DNA of 7,861 bases. Origin: SKPH01 sp051748565. GTDB lineage: Bacteria; Bacillota; Dethiobacteria; DTU022. Position numbers and translations under genes: made by a program. This document shows, piece after piece, positions 5,671-7,861 of this stretch; within the stretch, counting starts at the first letter, position 1; each line of letters starts with the position of its first letter. The DNA is taken from assembly GCA_051748565.1 (NCBI GenBank), contig JBNJHN010000077.1, positions 1 to 7,861 of the forward strand, read 5' to 3'. The notes beneath the pieces are model-generated. The model saw nothing but the letters and a program-made list of their open reading frames with translations, made no database searches and was not told the DNA's origin.

Positions 5671-7779
5671 TTAAAGCTCTAAATTAATCCTGGTATCAAG
5701 AGCCAATACGCCGCTTCCATCCGGGAAAACCCGCACCGGGTTTATATCAAGTTCTTTTATACCGGGGTAATCAGCCAGCAGGTGAGATACGCGCACCACC
5801 AGGTCAACGAAAGCTTCAATATCACCCGCGGGTTGGCCTCGTGAGCCTTCAAGGATTTGAGTTGACTTCAAAAACCTGAGCCTTTTATCGATGATTTCTT
5901 CTCTTGTGGGGCAGGTTGCATTGGCTATGTCCTGAAAAGTTTCTACATAAATTCCACCCATACCGAAATAGACTACCGGCCCGAAGGACGGATCCTGGTT
6001 TCCGCCGACAAACATATCGTAGCCTTCAGGTGCCATCTTTTGGATTCTCACGCCTCCGAATATGGCATCCGGATCATAGTCAAGAAGATTTTGGTGAATG
6101 GTTGTAAAACCTTCAGACGCCTGGTCGGTATTTTCAAGACCAAGCAGTACACCTCCCGCATCTGATTTATGCAATGCAGATGCAGAGATCACTTTCATTA
6201 CTATGGGAAAGCCAAGTTTTTCTGCATGCTCGATTGCTTCTTCTTTAGTTTTTGCAGTTCTCGATTCTACAGTGGCGATGCCATAAGCATCCAGAAGCTC
6301 AAGTGCTTCTTCGCCGTAATGGCCATCTTTATCCCGGAGCCAGGTTTCAGCTTTGGTGACTTCAATTCCGTTCGGTTTGGGTAAATCATTTATTTCACTG
6401 AGCTCCTTCCTCTTTTCATAATATTTCATTTGTAAAACCAGGGCGTTTACCATTTCTTCAGGGCTATTGAATATTGGAAATTCAACATAACGTTTGGTTT
6501 GTTGAATCATCCGGGTAGGGCCGAAGAGGCAGACACCCAGGGGTTTACCGGCAGATAGTATCGAGCCCCAGGCCTCCTTTGACAGATCAGTAAGGAACAT
6601 CTTCTGGAATATGTTTTCACCCTGTGGCATCTGTGGCCTTTGGCTGATATAGATCGAGCCATCCACCTGCTCAGAATGCATGACTGAATAAAGCACATGA
6701 GCTGTAAGCTTGGGATCATAGATATCACCCATATCGAGTGGGTTGGAAAAATTAATTACACCGGCATTACTGAATTGCTTAAGGCCGTCATAAAATTCCT
6801 GGCCCATATCGGCAAATTTAAAACCCGCTTTTTCGCAGAGGTCGGCGCCCATTACGGCAAAGCCCCCCGCAGGGCTCATAACCATTATCCGCGGTCCCTT
6901 CATTGGGGGTAACTGGAAAGCCTTTGCTATCTCAATAAAGTCAAGAAAATTGCTGACACGTATAACGCCAGCTTCTTCGAAAGCGGAATCGATAATTGCC
7001 TCATTACTGCTTAAAGCTGCTGTATGACTCATGGCTGCTTTCTTACCTGCATTGGTGGTATTTGCTTTGTAAACAACAATTGGCTTATCAATTTTTTTTG
7101 CCGCTTCGATAAATTTTCTGCCACGATCGATGCTTTCGAGGTAAAGACAGATTATCTTTGTTTGTGGATCCCTTCCATAGTATTCGAGGAAATCGACCTC
7201 ATCCAAATCAAGCTTGTTGCCTATGCTTGCAAATTTAGCAAGTCCGATCTTTTCATCAAAGAGGTAGTTCAGCATGGTTAGAGCAAGACCACCGCTCTGG
7301 GATATGATTGACATCTCTCCTTTTGGAGCTTTGTGCAGGGCAACAAAAGGAAGGCAGAGCCCATTATCAGTGTTTGCAACGGTGACACTGTTTGGACCAA
7401 CAAAACGAATACCGTATTTTCTTGCTTTTAGAAGCAGGTTTTCGGAAAGTTCTCTGCCTTCTTCACTGTATTCGGAAAAACCGCCTGAAGGAATGGCCAT
7501 TCGCCTGATACCGAATTTACCGCATCGCTCCACCATATTTGGGATAAGCTGCGCCGGAACCATGCAGTAGGCGAGATCGGGCACTTCGGGCAGCTCTTCT
7601 ATATTTTTATACATCCTGATCCCGTCAACATGAGTGTCATCGCTTCTTTCATTAACACCGAAGATCCTGCCCCGGTAGCCCCAACGCAGTAAATTTTCAA
7701 GGGTTAACCTTGGTATATTGGTCGGCTTTGAAGATAAACCGATGATTGCGATTGAATCAGGATAGAATAGTTTTTGCAT
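5671..7779 (-). CDS. NDP-forming acyl-CoA synthetase (acetate-CoA ligase, ADP-forming type), fused alpha-beta
   Basis: The protein has 702 residues. It catalyses acyl-CoA + ADP + Pi to acid + CoA + ATP, conserving energy at substrate level in the cytoplasm of anaerobes. Residues 1-145 are the CoA-binding Rossmann domain (SIAIIG at 9-14, FVGPNS at 126-131). SQSGG (160-164) opens the flavodoxin-like ligase domain, and His252 in MSHTAAL is the expected phosphohistidine. A third alpha-type domain runs to about 460. A C-terminal ATP-grasp domain (about 480-702) follows, with PIVMKV (525-530), His537 in LHKSDAGGV (the beta-side phosphohistidine), FGMGGIYVE (605-613) and LDINPVRV (677-684). ATG 7779 has AGGAGGG (7791-7785) 5 nt upstream; the open frame from GTG 7809 would put that site inside the gene. 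The acyl substrate cannot be told from sequence; no linked oxidoreductase is in view. Confidence 0.93.
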   Translation of the reverse strand: MQKLFYPDSIAIIGLSSKPTNIPRLTLENLLRWGYRGRIFGVNERSDDTHVDGIRMYKNIEELPEVPDLAYCMVPAQLIPNMVERCGKFGIRRMAIPSGGFSEYSEEGRELSENLLLKARKYGIRFVGPNSVTVANTDNGLCLPFVALHKAPKGEMSIISQSGGLALTMLNYLFDEKIGLAKFASIGNKLDLDEVDFLEYYGRDPQTKIICLYLESIDRGRKFIEAAKKIDKPIVVYKANTTNAGKKAAMSHTAALSSNEAIIDSAFEEAGVIRVSNFLDFIEIAKAFQLPPMKGPRIMVMSPAGGFAVMGADLCEKAGFKFADMGQEFYDGLKQFSNAGVINFSNPLDMGDIYDPKLTAHVLYSVMHSEQVDGSIYISQRPQMPQGENIFQKMFLTDLSKEAWGSILSAGKPLGVCLFGPTRMIQQTKRYVEFPIFNSPEEMVNALVLQMKYYEKRKELSEINDLPKPNGIEVTKAETWLRDKDGHYGEEALELLDAYGIATVESRTAKTKEEAIEHAEKLGFPIVMKVISASALHKSDAGGVLLGLENTDQASEGFTTIHQNLLDYDPDAIFGGVRIQKMAPEGYDMFVGGNQDPSFGPVVYFGMGGIYVETFQDIANATCPTREEIIDKRLRFLKSTQILEGSRGQPAGDIEAFVDLVVRVSHLLADYPGIKELDINPVRVFPDGSGVLALDTRINLEL
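5727..5750 (+). terminator. Candidate intragenic terminator for the NIF3 operon
   Basis: AAACCCG (5727-5733), loop CAC and CGGGTTT (5737-5743) form a perfect 7-bp hairpin, followed on + by ATATCAAGTTCTTTT. It starts 59 bases past the NIF3 stop and lies antisense within the synthetase gene, over the codons for its conserved NPVRV segment. On the minus strand the same stem runs into TTTTCCC. No other terminator is visible for the operon. The U tract is imperfect and the sequence is constrained by coding, so activity is uncertain. Confidence 0.35.
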
Positions 7780-7816
7780 GAGGACCCTCCTATAGAATAA
7801 TTTAGACACACCTGTA

Positions 7817-7825
7817 ATTTTACCA
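7817..7825 (-). promoter_or_regulatory. Weak extended -10 promoter candidate for the acyl-CoA synthetase gene
   Basis: On the minus strand TGGTAAAAT (7825-7817) resembles an extended -10 element, placing the start near 7810 and leaving a leader of about 31 nt. No good -35 lies at the right distance (CTGCAA is 19 bp away). The distal part of the intergenic region is cut off by the window edge, so another promoter may lie outside. Confidence 0.3.
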
Positions 7826-7861
7826 CAAAAAAGGTATGAGATTGCAGTGTTTTTAGATTTA

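Noticed and set aside
7780..7809. Ten-codon N-terminal extension of the acyl-CoA synthetase from GTG 7809
   Set aside because: The strong AGGAGGG site lies inside that extension, 5 nt from ATG 7779, and family proteins begin near the LFYPDSIAIIG segment.

Overview
This 7.9 kb window is bacterial chromosomal DNA, most likely from an anaerobic member of the Bacillota (Clostridia-like). That placement is an inference. It rests on moderately AT-rich DNA, strong Shine-Dalgarno sequences before nearly every gene, consensus sigma-A promoters, and a gene set (one-chain ADP-forming acyl-CoA synthetase, free-standing SagB-type nitroreductase, COG1237-type metallo-beta-lactamase-fold protein, NIF3-like protein) that recalls anaerobic Clostridia. 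No rRNA, tRNA, CRISPR array, insertion sequence or phage gene was seen.

Left part (1-1451, + strand). A near-perfect promoter (36-65) drives a small single-pass membrane protein (113-526). After a 162-bp gap with two mutually exclusive hairpins and a possible 23-codon leader ORF comes a secreted protein with a clear signal peptide (689-1387). I recognise neither protein family. A GC-rich hairpin (1419-1451) closes this unit and also serves the convergent gene on its right.

Middle (1541-5668). A SagB/ThcOx-type flavin oxidoreductase (1541-2266, - strand) is divergent from a three-gene + strand operon: a metallo-beta-lactamase-fold hydrolase (2519-3400), a PLP-dependent cysteine-desulfurase-like protein (3421-4686) and a NIF3/DUF34-family protein (4715-5668). 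The 252-bp divergent region holds a promoter for each direction, each with its own perfect palindrome: GTTAATTAAC inside the sagB-type promoter, and a 16-bp TTAAACAGCTGTTTAA upstream of the operon promoter. The operon joins three families whose members are widely conserved but poorly defined biochemically.

Right part (5671-7779, - strand). A fused alpha-beta NDP-forming acyl-CoA synthetase, which makes ATP or GTP from acyl-CoA, converges on the operon with only 2 bp between the two stop codons. A 6-bp tandem repeat gives both genes a second in-frame stop. The only good terminator candidate for the operon lies inside the synthetase coding sequence.

The best leads are the uncharacterised exported-protein pair with its leader ORF and operator-like inverted repeat, and the MBL / desulfurase-like / NIF3 operon with its palindromic operator candidate. 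Nothing here by itself proves a new system.
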